Positions 1 to 10,225 of a stretch of DNA of 64,000 nt are shown here, piece after piece. Location: contig NC_084591.1 of the NCBI RefSeq assembly GCF_033807715.1, positions 50,444,615 through 50,508,614 on the forward strand, in the 5' to 3' direction. Each line of letters opens with the position of its first letter. Position 1 is the stretch's first letter. The notes beneath the pieces are model-generated. The model saw only the letters and a program-made list of their open reading frames with translations, was not told where the DNA came from and made no database searches. A program made the position numbers and the translations under genes. Origin of the DNA: Cololabis saira. Lineage: Eukaryota > Chordata > Actinopteri > Beloniformes > Belonidae.

Positions 1-1
1 T

Positions 2-1756
2 CAAAGGCCAGGAGAAACAGTGGCTCAGTACGTGGCGGACCTGCGGGGTCTGGCTACTTCCTGTAAGTTTGGAGGACTGCGGGACGAAATGGTCAGAGAC
101 CAACTGATATTGCACACGAGCTGCAACAAAATAAGAAGACTGTTGCTGGAAAATGATGATCTGACTCTGGTGGCAGCAATAAACCTCGCGGTTCAGGTGG
201 AATCTGCGCTGGAGTGCGCGGCGAGCTTCTCTACTCCCCCGTCCTCACAGACACAGGCAGCGGGCGCGCTCACCTCACAGTCGCCCCTCCTTCATGTGAG
301 CGCAGACAGCGGGGAGGAGAACATCCTACTGGCCGCTCGGCCCCGCGATCAGTACCATCAGCAGTGTGGGAACTGTGGCTCTTCTGCACACAACTCCAGA
401 GCCCAGAACTGCCCTGCCCGTGGTAAAACCTGCTCCAACTGCGGAAAATTAAACCACTTCCACAAAGTCTGCAGGTCTGCCCCAGCTCGAGCCTCTCAGC
501 CATCCACTAACACCACAGTCATCCACAACGTGAGCTCAGCACGAGCACCGTTCAAAACATGCTCGTTAATCGTTGGAGATGTCACTCTGCCCCTCCTCCT
601 AGACACAGGGGCCACAGTGTCTCTCTTGAACCTGGCGACTGTTACACAGTTTTTCCCCAGCGAGCCACTTGGACCGGCCACCACCACCCTGCGTGGGTAC
701 GCCGACTCCAAAATTGACATTGTGGGCTCCCTCCAGCTGCCCGTAAAATACGGAGATAAGACACTGCCCGTCTTTAGGTTCAATGTTGCACGCCACGGGA
801 CCAACCTCCTGGGCCTCGACCTCTTCACCAGCCTCGGTTTCACCCTGCTGGACACCACCGGCTCGGAGATTAACGCCGTTGTCATCCCCTGGCAGCAACA
901 GTGGCCTGCGCTGTTCAGCGGGGTGGGCTGCCTCGTGGGTTTCGCCCACCAGCCCCTGTTGGACCCGACTGTGATGCCTGTCATACAGCCCCTCCGTCGT
1001 TCTCCCCTGGCGCTCCGTGACGACATCTCTGCTCAGCTGCAAGGTATGCTGGATGACGACATCATTGAGCAGGTGAACGCGTCACCCTGGATCTCCAACT
1101 TGGTGGTGGCCAGGAAGAAGTCTGGGGGGCTGCGACTCTGCGTGGACCTGCGAGCGGTGAACAAGGCCATCATCCCCGACAAATACCCCCTGCCAACCAC
1201 AGAGGAGCTCACCGCCCAGTTCCACGGGTCCACCGTCTTTTCTAAACTGGACCTCCGCCAGGGTTACCTCCAGGTGCCATTACATCCCGAGAGCCGCAAC
1301 CTCACCGCTTTCATCACCCACAGAGGGGTGTTCCGCTACAAACGCATGGCGTTTGGGCTAAGCTCCGCCCCCAGCTGCTTCCAGAAAATTATGGCCTCCG
1401 TTTTCGCAGGTATACCAGGTGTGGCCATCTACCTGGATGACATTGTGGTGCACGGGGCCACGGTCGAGGAACACGATGAGCGCCTGCACAGGGTGTTCAG
1501 TGCAATGGCCAAGCATCACCTCACACTCAATGGCGAGAAGTGTGTCTTCGCCGCCCCAGCCATTGACTTTGTCGGGTTCCGCCTCTCAGCGGGTGGCACG
1601 TACCCGCTCCACTCCAACACAGAGGCCATCCACCGTGTCCCGGAGCCGACCTCAGCCGCTCAGGTAGCCTCTTTCCTGGGCATGACGGCGTATTACCTCC
1701 GTTTCCTGCCACAGTACTCTGCCACGACTGCGCCACTGCGTAAACTGCTGAAGTAG
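2..1756 (+). pseudogene. Ty3/Gypsy retrotransposon Gag(end)-protease-RT, stopped by an in-frame TAG
   Basis: Reverse-transcribing polyprotein of an LTR retrotransposon; the reading frame is already open at the left edge, so the Gag start lies outside the window. Counting residues from the codon at position 20: a first zinc knuckle with C116, C119, H124 and C131, a canonical CX2CX4HX4C knuckle at 138-151, an aspartic protease with the DTG triad at 195-197, then reverse transcriptase from about 320 with LDLRQGY (motif A) near 410 and the catalytic YLDD at 471-474. Gag and Pol share one frame with no frameshift. The frame ends at TAG (1754-1756) in the RT-RNase H connection and stays open immediately after it. 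No other lesion is visible, so this is either a young, singly mutated copy or, less likely, a readthrough site. Ty3/Gypsy is certain; the clade is not assigned. Confidence 0.9.
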
Positions 1757-3691
1757 GATGAGCCCTGGGTCTGGACACCGGCATGTTCCAACGCTGTGCG
1801 CCTACTGAAGTCCCAGCTCACCTCTGCACCGGTCCTGGCGCACTTCGACCTGGTCAGCCCCACCTTCGTCACGTGCGACGCCTCTGCCCTCGCCATCGGC
1901 GCTGTGATGTCCCAGCTGCAGGGGGGCGTCGAGAGACTGATTGCCTTCGCCTCGCGGGCTCTCAGTCCCACAGAACAGAGGTACTCGGTGGGGGAGCGGG
2001 AGGCCTTAGCGTGCCTCTGGGCTTGTGAGCGCTGGCATATGTACCTTTACGGGCGTACATTCACGCTGAGGACCGACCACCAGGCCCTCACTACCCTCCT
2101 GGCAACGTCAGGCACCGGCCACAAACCGCTCCGCCTCCATCGTTGGGCTGACCGACTGCAGCAGTACAACTTCCGCCTGCAGTTCACGCCAGGCCGCGAC
2201 AACGTGGTGGCTGACCTGCTGTCACGTGCAATCCCTAGCCCGCCCACAGCCCAACCTTTGGCCCCCGAACGGGACCAGGCCGAACAGGACCTCATCCAGC
2301 TCCTCCACTCGCCCCTCCACGAGACGGTGTCGCTGCAGGAGCTTCGGGACGCCTCCGCGAACGACCCCATCCTGTCCACACTCTCGACCTACGTCAGGCA
2401 AGGCTGGCCTGGGAGGGTACCCAACGAGCTGCTTCCCTATCACAGGGTCAGGGAGGAGTTGTCATGCTGGAACGACACCTGTGTCGCCCGTGGGCTCTGC
2501 ACTGTGGTCCCTGGTGACCTCCGGGCGCGTGTCCTTGCTATGGCGCACGAGGGTCACCTGGGCATAGTCAGGCTCAAACAAAGGTGCCGTGATGTCGTGT
2601 GGTGGCCGGGCATCGACAGGGAAATAGAGGCCCTGGTCAGGGACTGCACTGCTTGCCTTCTTAGCGGCAAGACCAGGGCCCCGGCCCCACCCCCGCCCAT
2701 GCAGCCGTTAGACTGGCCATCACAGCCCTGGGAGCACCTGCAGCTTGACATCTGTGGTGAGCTGCATGGGGTGCCGCATCACCAGAGGTTCCTTGTCGTG
2801 GTTTATGACCTCCACTCCAAGTGGCCGGAGGTGGCACCCGCGGGCTCCGTCACAGCCAAGGTGCTCATTGACATTCTGGAGTCTCTGTTCACGCGTTGGG
2901 GTTTGCCCAGGAGGATCACGACTGACAATGGACCCCAAATGGTCTCCGATGATCTGTCCTCATACCTGGCGGGGAAAGGGATTCGCCACATCCGCACGGC
3001 GTTCTACAACCCGGCGGCGAACGGGGGGGTGGAACGTTTAAATCAAACGTTGAAAAACGGGATCAGGGCTCATTTGGCACAAGGGTGCACACTCACCACC
3101 AGTCTCCTACAGACGCTGCTGCACTATCGGGCCACCCGACACGCCACCACAGGAGTTTCTCCAGCCTCCCTCATGCTGGGACGGGAGCTCCAGCTGCCTC
3201 TGGATAGGCTCCGCCCCACACTGGCTGAGGTTCCAGTTCACCCGGTTCAAGCCGCAGTCACTACCCGTCAACGCCAGATGAAGGACCGCTTCGACAGGAC
3301 CCGACGGGTTAGACCACCTGCCATCGCTGTCTCGGATTGGGTCAGGATCCGACGACCTCATCGTGGCGACAAGCTCCAGTCGTTCTGGTCAGACCCCGTC
3401 CAGGTTACCAAACGGCTTGGCCCAGCTTCATTCAGGTTAGCCGATGGCACTCGCTGGCATGCTAACCGCCTGCGTAAGGTGCAGGCCCCACCCGGGTCCG
3501 GACTGGGTGTACCGGCCGTTACAGCCCTGCCGGCTACACAGCTTGATGTGGCAGCCGCCCCAGCTGTCCAAGCACAGGCCGCAGTCGAAGAGCGGCCACC
3601 AGACATTGCTGCTGCACCCGAGGGTCGCCCAGCTCGGGCTCGCACCAGGCCTAGACACCTGGGGGACTTTGAGACTGAGTATCACACCTAG
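1757..3691 (+). pseudogene. Ty3/Gypsy RNase H-integrase, same frame as the upstream part
   Basis: Second part of the same Pol, in the same frame as the upstream part and separated from it only by the TAG at 1754-1756. Counting from the codon at 1796: RNase H with D28, the GEREALA region near 66-72 and D94; an integrase zinc domain with H251, H254, C284 and C287; an integrase core with D318, D377 (TDNG) and E413; and a C-terminal segment around 535-560 resembling a GPY/F module. The end is alanine- and proline-rich, and the natural stop is TAG at 3689-3691. The integrase motif set looks complete. The gene is followed within 25 bases by a polypurine tract and the 3' LTR, so this is the 3' half of an element whose 5' LTR lies to the left of the window. 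Confidence 0.9.
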
Positions 3692-3712
3692 GTTGTGTGA
3701 AGGGGGGGGAAA

Positions 3713-3910
3713 TGTTATGTCTGGTGGTTCACAGACATACTCTAAAAAGGTTCTGTCATTTTAAGAACGGTTTCTGTTTACGACACTCCCCGTTCCGGTT
3801 TACGGGAGTCAGTGGGTTTTTTCATTCATTCATGTTCTGGGTTTGAAATAAATGGAGTCACGTCAACTCCGACTTGAGTTACGTGTCACGTTATCTTTTG
3901 CAACATAACA
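3713..3910 (+). repeat. 3' LTR of the Ty3/Gypsy element, with preceding polypurine tract
   Basis: The LTR starts TGTTATGT at 3713 and ends ACATAACA at 3910, a perfect 8-bp inverted terminal pair. A G-rich polypurine tract (3700-3712) sits directly upstream, as expected for plus-strand priming. AATAAA lies at 3847-3852. The length is 198 bp, short but usual for Gypsy LTRs. No second LTR is in the window, so divergence between LTRs cannot be read. Confidence 0.85.
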
Positions 3911-3962
3911 CCAACATGCAAGATTGTAAGATTTGGTAAGAGGTCTCTCCCGCACTTGCCCA

Positions 3963-4122
3963 TCACCAGTCGTCTCCAACCACCTTCAACCAAGGCGCCC
4001 ATCGATCGGTAAACTGTACATTTTGTAATCTCAACATACATGTTATATTTTCCATTGCATAAATTCCTTTAACTACTGTCTGAAACTTGACTATTGTTGG
4101 AGGGTCTTTCTTAAGCCAGTTC
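3963..4122 (-). pseudogene. L1-like LINE ORF2, extreme C-terminal segment
   Basis: The minus strand encodes NWLKKDPPT followed by a stretch ending GDDW and a stop at 3965-3963, the usual tail of fish L1/Tx1-type ORF2 proteins. It continues the L1-like reading frame found at 7601-8418, from which it was separated by the REL-type LINE at 4123-7600. The target duplication CAGTTC (4117-4122) is the last part shared with the other flank. The LINE 3' UTR is cut off near the Gypsy LTR at 3910. Confidence 0.65.
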
Positions 4123-4253
4123 TCAAATACACCTTCTGGTGCTACCTAAACACATCATCAGTGTTGTATCCTGGGGTCACGGGGTGTTTCTGGTCTCACA
4201 ACAGACACCCACGCTCAGGTGACCCAGCCGGGGTGATCAAATCCCCGGTGTGC

Positions 4254-5120
4254 CTAGGTAGCTTTTGTGGTCCATGGATCGCCCCGCTTGATCCACAGCC
4301 ATCTGGACACCTTCTCTGCTGCGTCGGAGATGTTTTTGATGGCTTTTCTGTGCTGCAGTCCCTTCACTCCCAGCGTCTTGAGTGCCCTGCTGAGAGACTG
4401 GCCGGCAAATCCTCTGCAACTGACCTCAATGGGGTTGCATCGGGTCCTCCATCTCTTGCTTCGGTATTCACCTGCCAGCTCCTCATACTTGGCCCTCTTC
4501 CTCTCAAAGGCCTCCTCCATCCGGTCTTCCCAGGGGACAGTCAACTCCAGCAGGACCACCTGTCTTGTTGACTCTGACGCTAGGACCATGTCAGGCCTTA
4601 GTGTGGTCACTGCAATGTTCTCCGGGAACTTGAGCTGTCTCCCTAGGTAGACCTTCAGCTGCCAGTCCAGAGCTGTTGCCAGCAGCCCCCTGCCTGACTC
4701 CGGAGCTGCTGGGGCTTCTCCCCAGCCCTAACAAAGGCGATGTACTGCCTTGATGGTTGCTGGCCTTTACTGGTGGAGATCCCTGTGCAGATGGCCTCTG
4801 CGATGACCCGCAGCACTTGGTCATGGCGCCAGCGGTAACGGCCATCACCCAGTGCCTTAGGGCAGCAGCTCAGGACATGCTCCAGCGATCCAGTTCTTTG
4901 GCAGAGGGGGCAACAGTGGGTTCTCGGCCAAGCCCCAGCGGAAGAGGTTGGACGGACTCGGGAGTACGTCGTACACTGACTGGATGAGGAACTTAATCCG
5001 GTGTGGCTCAGATCGCCATAACTCTGTCCACGTTATTTTCCGGTCAGCTGCCTCCTCCCATCGGGTCCACGCCCCCTGCTGCTGCATCCCTACTGTCCTA
5101 CTGCAGCGGGCTTCCTCCAC
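4254..5120 (-). pseudogene. REL-type LINE, C-terminal zinc-binding segment and restriction-like endonuclease
   Basis: 5120-4857 encodes the segment before the endonuclease (AWTRWEEA, SVYDVLPSPSNL) and loses frame where the CCHC motif should be. 4610-4254 encodes the endonuclease: RPDMVL, then LLELTVPWEDRMEEA, where D and E fit the PD-(D/E)XK core, then KYEELAGEYRS and a tail ending in a natural stop at 4254. In R2-type elements this nuclease nicks the target and starts target-primed reverse transcription. The core residues remain although the protein is broken upstream. Confidence 0.75.
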
Positions 5121-6854
5121 CCTGCTCGGACCTCCTCCTGGATCAGTAGCCGCCTTTCCTTCCCCTGGGTCTTGTTGTACGAAGGTCTTGTGTTACTCCC
5201 GAGTCCTGCCCGTCCAAAAGCCACTTTTCCAACCAGCTCGCTGTGCTGCAAGCGGGACTGGTCAACCGCCTCTTGAGCCCTCCACTTCCTGCCGGTCCTC
5301 ACTTCTATGCCTACCGAGGAGACTTTGGTGTCCCTGGAGTCTCTGTACAGCAGCACCTCTCTTGCTCGGGTGACCATAAACTCCTCCATCAGACTACTGA
5401 AGGGCAGCTTCAGCTTGTTGTTCCTCCCGTACAAGGCGATGCTGCTGAGGCTTCGTGGAAGGCCCAACCACTTCGGTAGAAAGGAGCTGACCTTCCTCTC
5501 GAAGCACTCGACGGTGGTCATCGGCACGTCGTAGACCAGCAGTGGCCAGAGGAGTCGTGGCAAAATGCCATGCTGGTAGATCCAGGCTTTAAACTTTCCT
5601 GGTAACCCTGACTTATCCACTGCCTTCAGCCAGGATCCCAACTCCTCAGATGTTGCTTGGAGTGCTGCGGTGTCCTTCAGGGTGCAGTCGTAGATCTTAC
5701 CCAGACTCTTAACTGGCTTCTCTCCCACAGATGGAATCTCGGTGGCCCCTATTGAGAAGCGAAACCGGTCTGTAACCTTCCCCTTCCGCACCACCAGGGA
5801 CCTGGACTTGGAGCTGGCTTAAAGTCCAGCTAATGAGGCGCTCGAAGGCCTTGAAGGATCCATCTACAGCCCGGGACTGATGTTGTGGTCACTTTCAGAT
5901 CATCCATAAATGCTCTGATAGGGGGCTGCCGCATACCTGAGTTGGTTAGTGGGCCTCTGCACTCCACCTCTGCTGACTTCATCAACATGTTCATGGCCAA
6001 GGCAAACAATATCACAGAAATGGTGCATCCTGTGATAATGCCCTTCTCAAGCGGATGGAATGTGGATGTTACTGTTCCAGAAGTGACTCTCAAACTGAAG
6101 CAGCTGTAGTAGTCCAGTATGACTTCTTTGATCTTTCCTGGAACGTGGTGTCAGTCAAGTGAGGTTTCCACCAGCTTGTGTGGAATGGACCCGTAGGCGT
6201 TGGCAAGGTCGAGCCAAAGGACTGCCAGATCTTCTTTGCCCTCACGAGCCTCCCGGATCAGCTGGGTGATGACTCCTGTATGCTCGATGCATCCTGGAAC
6301 CTTTGGGACTCCCCCTTTCTGCACAGAGGTGTCGATGTACTGTACCTGTTCCTCAGGAGGAACTCCGTCATGCGCCGGGCAACAATACTAAAGAATATCT
6401 TGCCCTCGACGCTGAGGAGTGAGATGATCCGGAACTGCTCGATTGTAGTTGAGCTCTCCTCCTTCAGAATCCAGACACCCTCTGCATGCCTCCACTGCTG
6501 GGCCACCTTCCCTCTTCTCCAGATGACTTTGAGGATCCTCCATAGTAGCTTCAAGAGTCAAGGGCATCTCTTGTAGACAACATATGGCACTCCACTGGGG
6601 CCTGGCGCTGAATTGGATCTAGCTGCCTTTACAACCTCCTCAACTTCCTTCAAAGTTGGCTCCTTGGTGTTAAATGCTGAGGGGAGTTCTGGCGGAGCTA
6701 TGAATGTCCTGCATGGCCCCAAGTATTTCTCTCTTGCACTGTCACTGTAGGTGGCACTGAGGTACTTGTTAACCTCGTCTTCAGTGCAGGCAAGGTGGTC
6801 ACTTCTTTTCTGTCTTCTTGGTGAAACCAAAGGGATTGGAGATGAAAGCTGCAC
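5090..6854 (-). pseudogene. REL-type LINE reverse transcriptase, frameshifted
   Basis: RT motifs appear in order on the minus strand in several frames. 6854-6558 has the SAPGPSGVPY motif; 6554-6258 has the FRIISLLSVEGK block; near 6240-6180 there is WLDLANAYGSIPH (motif A); 6093-5830 has KGIITGCTIS (motif B) and FMDDL (motif C, with M in the usual A position); 5794-5090 is the thumb and linker (LPRLLWPLL, FLPKWLGLPRSL). At least four frameshifts or stops separate the blocks, so the enzyme is dead. Codon order and spacing otherwise match a full-length domain. Confidence 0.8.
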
Positions 6855-6888
6855 GTCTCCTGGCTCTCTCCCTGCCCCTCCTTCTATG

Positions 6889-7460
6889 CTACTCGGCTTG
6901 ACGGAGGGTGATGAGTTTTTTCCTCAGGATGTTACGGAGCTCTGCCAGCCCAGCCTTCTCCTCCTCCTTTGCCTGCTTAAACTGCCGACCAAGCAGTCTA
7001 AGCTCCTGCCGTAACTGGCTTATCTTGACCTCCCGCCTGTTTGGCTCCCCTAGACGTCTGGTTGGCTGCTGTTCTTTCATGCCAAATCTTTCAGCACCTA
7101 TGCTGATGATCATTGCCGACATTGTCTGCAACTTCTGGTCAGCAACTCCCCTTGCTGTAGAGTCAAGGACTTGATCCAGGTCTTCATCAAACTGGAGCCA
7201 TTCTCTTTCCTTGTTGGCTGAACGCAACATGACCCGGCGATGTTCGGACTGCCTGACATAGGGCGGGGCTTGTGGAGATTGGAGGGTCTGGGCACTGTGG
7301 GTTGACTCCCGGCAGTGCTCCTCCTGCATCTCACCAGGTACTTGACCTGTGCGTTGCACCACAGCGTCCCTGTCAAACATTTCATTTTGGTCTGGTGGAT
7401 CTTCAGACCACGCGGGTTCTTGCAGACTTTGCCACATGAACAGACTGCATTCATCGTCAT
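6889..7460 (-). pseudogene. REL-type LINE, N-terminal zinc finger and basic coiled region
   Basis: Reading from 7460 down, a CCHC-like finger (CGKVC, then IHQTKMKC) is followed by a linker and a charged, coiled-coil-like segment rich in K, R, E and Q (including LRQELRLLGRQFKQAKEEEK) that ends near 6889. The finger and the charged segment lie in different frames, so a frameshift occurs near 7370. In related elements this finger is thought to bind target DNA. A run upstream (about 7590-7480, minus strand, YYTPRGAREGG) may be its 5' leader. Confidence 0.7.
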
Positions 7461-7600
7461 TTTTTTCCATTAGCATGGGTCGTCGCCTGGTTGTCTGTCC
7501 TGTTGGGGTGCTCATCCTCCCCCCCTCTCGGGCACCCCTGGGGGTATAATACAGTAGGGTTTTCCGTAGCTTGATTGTGGGTGCACCCTCACGGGAGCTG

Positions 7601-8418
7601 CAGTTCAGGGTTATTGCCTTTTTGGTAGCTGCAAACAATATATGCAGCAGGTATATCTTTTTTATGCTCATCCCTGCATCAGGAATAACCCCCAGGATGG
7701 CCAATAGTGGGTCCCTGGGTAGAGAAACAACAAATACTTTGTCCAATAAGTCAAATATCTCACACCAAAAGTTGTGCAATCGGGGGCACTTCCAAAATAT
7801 ATGTGTGTGGTTTGCAAAGACCTCCAACATTCACTTGTTCGATTGGGGTCTATTTTGGAAAGGATACCAGGGGTTCTGAAGAATCTATGGACTATTTTCC
7901 ACTGGTATTCTCTCCATAGCTTTGCATTAGTTACTTTGTGTATTTCTGATGTAATATTGTCCCAAACCTCCTCCCTTATTTCTATTTCAAGCGCTGCTTC
8001 CCATTTTTGTTTGATATGTAGGGTGTTTTCTTGTTTCATGGCAGACAGTATTCGGTATACATTAGATATTGGTCTCCCTATGTGCTCTCCATTTTGAATT
8101 TTTGTCAGGTATAATTCAATCGTGGAGATTTTTTAATGCAGTTCCAGTCTGGGTGTTTAAACAAATAACTTCTTATCTTAATATAATATTGAAATCCGAT
8201 CTTGGTAGGTTGAATTCATTCATCAACTGTTCGAATGTCTTCAATTCCTGGTCCTCAATGAGCTGGTGGATGTAGTTAAGATTTAGATGTCCCCATCTTT
8301 TGTACCCTGCATCCAATTTTAAAGGTATAAAACCCTTTAAATGAGCCACACCAGACAACACAGACACATCACAAGGGAGGCCAAAATTCTTCTGCACCTC
8401 TCTCTCTCTGCACTTCAC
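7601..8418 (-). pseudogene. L1-like LINE ORF2, region C-terminal to the RT
   Basis: Minus-strand fragments resemble the post-RT part of fish L1/Tx1 ORF2: 8418-8173 (FIPLKLDAGYKRW, then FEQLMNEFNLPRSDF), 8039-7668 (KLWREYQWKIVHRFFRTP) and the frame at 7830 (HIFWKCPRLHNFW, a zf-RVT-like cysteine/histidine region). The pieces are in different frames. The sequence stops at the CAGTTC duplication (7601-7606) and resumes at 4122 beyond the REL-type LINE. The 5' side is cut at about 8418, where an L2 3' UTR begins. Confidence 0.7.
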
Positions 8419-8674
8419 TTATAATGAATAACTGTGGATTGAGCTGAAGAAAAGAAAGAGAAGAAGAGGAGAGAAAAAGGGTTGAGGGGCACTGCTCAGT
8501 GAATAATGTTGGTGTCCCCCTATAGCGTAGCTCTATAGAGGGAATGCGCATGACGTCACAGATGCGACTTCACAGCGGGTTACGCCCACTGAGTGTCAGA
8601 AAGACTGAGTGTCAGAAAGACTGAGTAGAGTGGCAGCGTAGACTTTCAGTTTGAGCAACTTGAAAACATCTAAA

Positions 8675-8855
8675 ATGGGAAAGAGCTGTTGTGGGATCGA
8701 ATGTACTCATAGATTTAGCAAGAAATCGGAGTTATCGTTTTACAGACTGCCGAAAAATAAACTTAGGAAAGAAAAATAGATCGCTGCAATTCACAGAAAC
8801 AACTGGATTTCAGGCAGCGAAACGTGGATTTGCGGTTCCCATTTTGTATCAGGTA
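8675..8855 (+). pseudogene. THAP-type zinc-finger exon with an in-frame stop
   Basis: From ATG at 8675 the frame gives MGKSCCGIEC, then FYRLPKN, then TAG, then in the same frame IAAIHRNNW and WICGSHFVSG. The C2CH layout (paired cysteines near the start, C-x-x-H at CGSHF), the proline in RLPKN and the tryptophan of NNW fit a THAP DNA-binding domain of usual size. The single TAG splits it. GTAATG directly after could be a splice donor. THAP domains bind transposon ends in P-element-like and related transposases. Confidence 0.6.
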
Positions 8856-8888
8856 ATGTTGGATGTTTGGGTAGCTAACGTTAAACGG

Positions 8889-9197
8889 TCAAATCATAAA
8901 GTTCAGTGTCCTCATCACTTTAATTTCTACAACAAATCCTGCCTTGAAGTAGGACCCAGCGTCAACACTTTTGTAAGCCGTCAAGCTTTGCTTTGTGTAT
9001 TTCCCCGGCGTAGAAATGAAGTACATATAAACTTCAAACTCGATTCGTGGCCAAATATTAATGTCCATGGACCACTGGTTCTTGGGGTAACAGTACGGGT
9101 CACTGTCAAGTCCAACTGCCTTTAATTTAAGCCCATAATCGGCTGTTATCCCGTCTTCTCCACAGTTTCCCCTACTAGTGGCAGCCATTTTTGCCAC
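8889..9197 (-). CDS. Hypothetical exon of the THAP-carrying transposon
   Basis: An open frame on the minus strand starting at 9197 or at the second Met (9188). It contains DSDPYCYPKNQW, INIWPRIEFEVYMYF and TPGKYTKQSLTAYKSVDAG. The last part resembles the N-terminal region (KSL-x-A-Y type) of fish proteins that carry SWIM and YqaJ-like nuclease domains further on; no such domain is present here. It ends near 8889 without a clear function. It probably is a leftover exon of the transposon's second gene. The family assignment is from memory and weak. Confidence 0.35.
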   Translation of the reverse strand: MAKMAATSRGNCGEDGITADYGLKLKAVGLDSDPYCYPKNQWSMDINIWPRIEFEVYMYFISTPGKYTKQSLTAYKSVDAGSYFKAGFVVEIKVMRTLNFMI

Positions 9198-9420
9198 TCA
9201 GTCAGTGCGAGTAAGGGGGCTGGTCCAGTGGGGAAGTGACGTCAATGCAGACCCTCTATAGCAGCATATCTACAACGAAGCTCTGTTTCAGACCAGCTGC
9301 TCTAGTCTGCAGCTGCAGCTATGAATACTGGCCCTAACACACTTAAGTTTAGATTAACTATAGGCTTTACTGAACAGAGATGTTTTAAGTCAGGCAGCTG
9401 TTTAGGATGTCTTAATGCAA

Positions 9421-9880
9421 ATGTCTTCTGTGTCACATAGTGAAGCCTGCGGAGAGCTAGTTTCCTCAGGTGGAGGTCAATTGAACGGGTAGGATGACAT
9501 ACACATCTGGATCATCAATTTAATCCACCAAATATAAAATATTTTACTACATAAGGGTTCCAGAATAGATGCACTAATCAAATCAAATTAAATTTGATCA
9601 TTTTTTAATTTTTTATTTCATAGTTTTGTTTTCAGCATTAATTTAGAAAACATGTGGTCTCAAGCATTTCACAAAAAAGCTAATAAATTAATTTTAAATC
9701 CAACTAGATAGAATTTAGTCCAGTCCAATTCAACATAAATCTATTTATATAATTCTAATGTATAAAAAAGTAGCTCAGGTAAGCAAATCAGTGAGTTTCT
9801 GATTATCTTGTCCTAAAAACAAATGATGACAAGCAGATGAGAGGAGGAAGAACTACCTTTTAACAAGGCGAGATCTCAAG
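9421..9880. other. AT-rich stretch, probably decayed LINE 3' UTR
   Basis: No gene or repeat boundary is visible. The AT-rich text and its position before an RT remnant on the minus strand suggest an old LINE 3' UTR. Confidence 0.3.
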
Positions 9881-10215
9881 AAGAACCCAAGTCCAATTTT
9901 CATCAAATCTCTCACTGCAACATTTTGGATCAGAAGGAGGCATGTTAATTCATTTTAACCTGATAATAAAGAACTTCAGTAGCCAAATCCTGAAGAACCA
10001 ACAGCATGAACTAGTTTGTGTCCATCAAGTCCAGGACAGAGGATAAGGAAGCTTCTGGGTCCAATAAGGGATTCTGTTTTGTTACTGTGAGTTACTGAGT
10101 TTCAGGAAGTTATTGTTTATCCAGGTTTGGATGTCAGTCAGACAGTTTGTGATGTTAGAGAAAATGAGTGGAATGGTGGATTTAGTTGAGCTGTATAGTT
10201 GTGTATCATCGGCAT
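9881..10215 (-). pseudogene. LINE reverse-transcriptase remnant (L2/Rex-like)
   Basis: The minus strand near 10215 reads [10 protein letters not shown], the RT motif C of CR1/L2-type LINEs, followed by a helix of the type IQTWINNNFLKLS. The frame then ends at a stop. The remaining text towards 9881 still aligns in style with the L2 RT at 13700-14200 but is too decayed to translate. Confidence 0.55.
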
Positions 10216-10225
10216 AGAAGGGTAC

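Larger units (their letters stand above)
4123..7600 (-). mobile_element. R2/NeSL-type LINE with restriction-like endonuclease, inserted in an L1-like LINE
   Basis: A complete-looking element on the minus strand: N-terminal zinc finger, RT, and C-terminal PD-(D/E)XK-type endonuclease, with about 130 bp of 3' UTR. Both edges carry CAGTTC (4117-4122 and 7601-7606), a 6-bp target duplication, and the two flanks are adjacent parts of one L1-like ORF2. The coding region is broken by several frameshifts, listed in the next entries. The order zinc finger-RT-REL endonuclease belongs to the R2/NeSL/Utopia group of LINEs; the exact clade is uncertain. Site-specific members of this group use rDNA or other multicopy sites, while this copy is inside another LINE. 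Confidence 0.75.
8539..9255. mobile_element. Small DNA transposon carrying a THAP exon and a divergent second ORF
   Basis: Terminal inverted repeats: the left end starts AGGGAATGCGC and reaches TGACGTCAC at 8559; the right end, read inward on the minus strand, starts AGGGTCTGC and reaches TGACGTCAC at 9236. It is flanked by CTATAG on both sides (8533-8538, 9256-9261), a palindrome present once in undisrupted L2 copies, so the duplication lies within CTATAG (TA, TATA or the full 6 bp). It encodes a THAP-like exon on plus and an unrelated ORF on minus. THAP plus a second protein on the opposite strand recalls ISL2EU-type elements; that assignment is inference. At 717 bp it is an internally deleted, non-autonomous copy. 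Confidence 0.65.
8419..9420 (-). mobile_element. L2 3' UTR remnant, split by the THAP transposon
   Basis: 8419-8538 and 9256-9420 align with one continuous part of the L2 3' UTR at about 13070-13370 (shared pieces include GGTGCCCCCCTG-like text, CTATAGCAGCATATCTAC, and the run ending ACTATAGGCTTTACT). The intervening 717 bp are absent from the L2 copies near 13190 and 50090, so they are an insertion. Confidence 0.65.
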
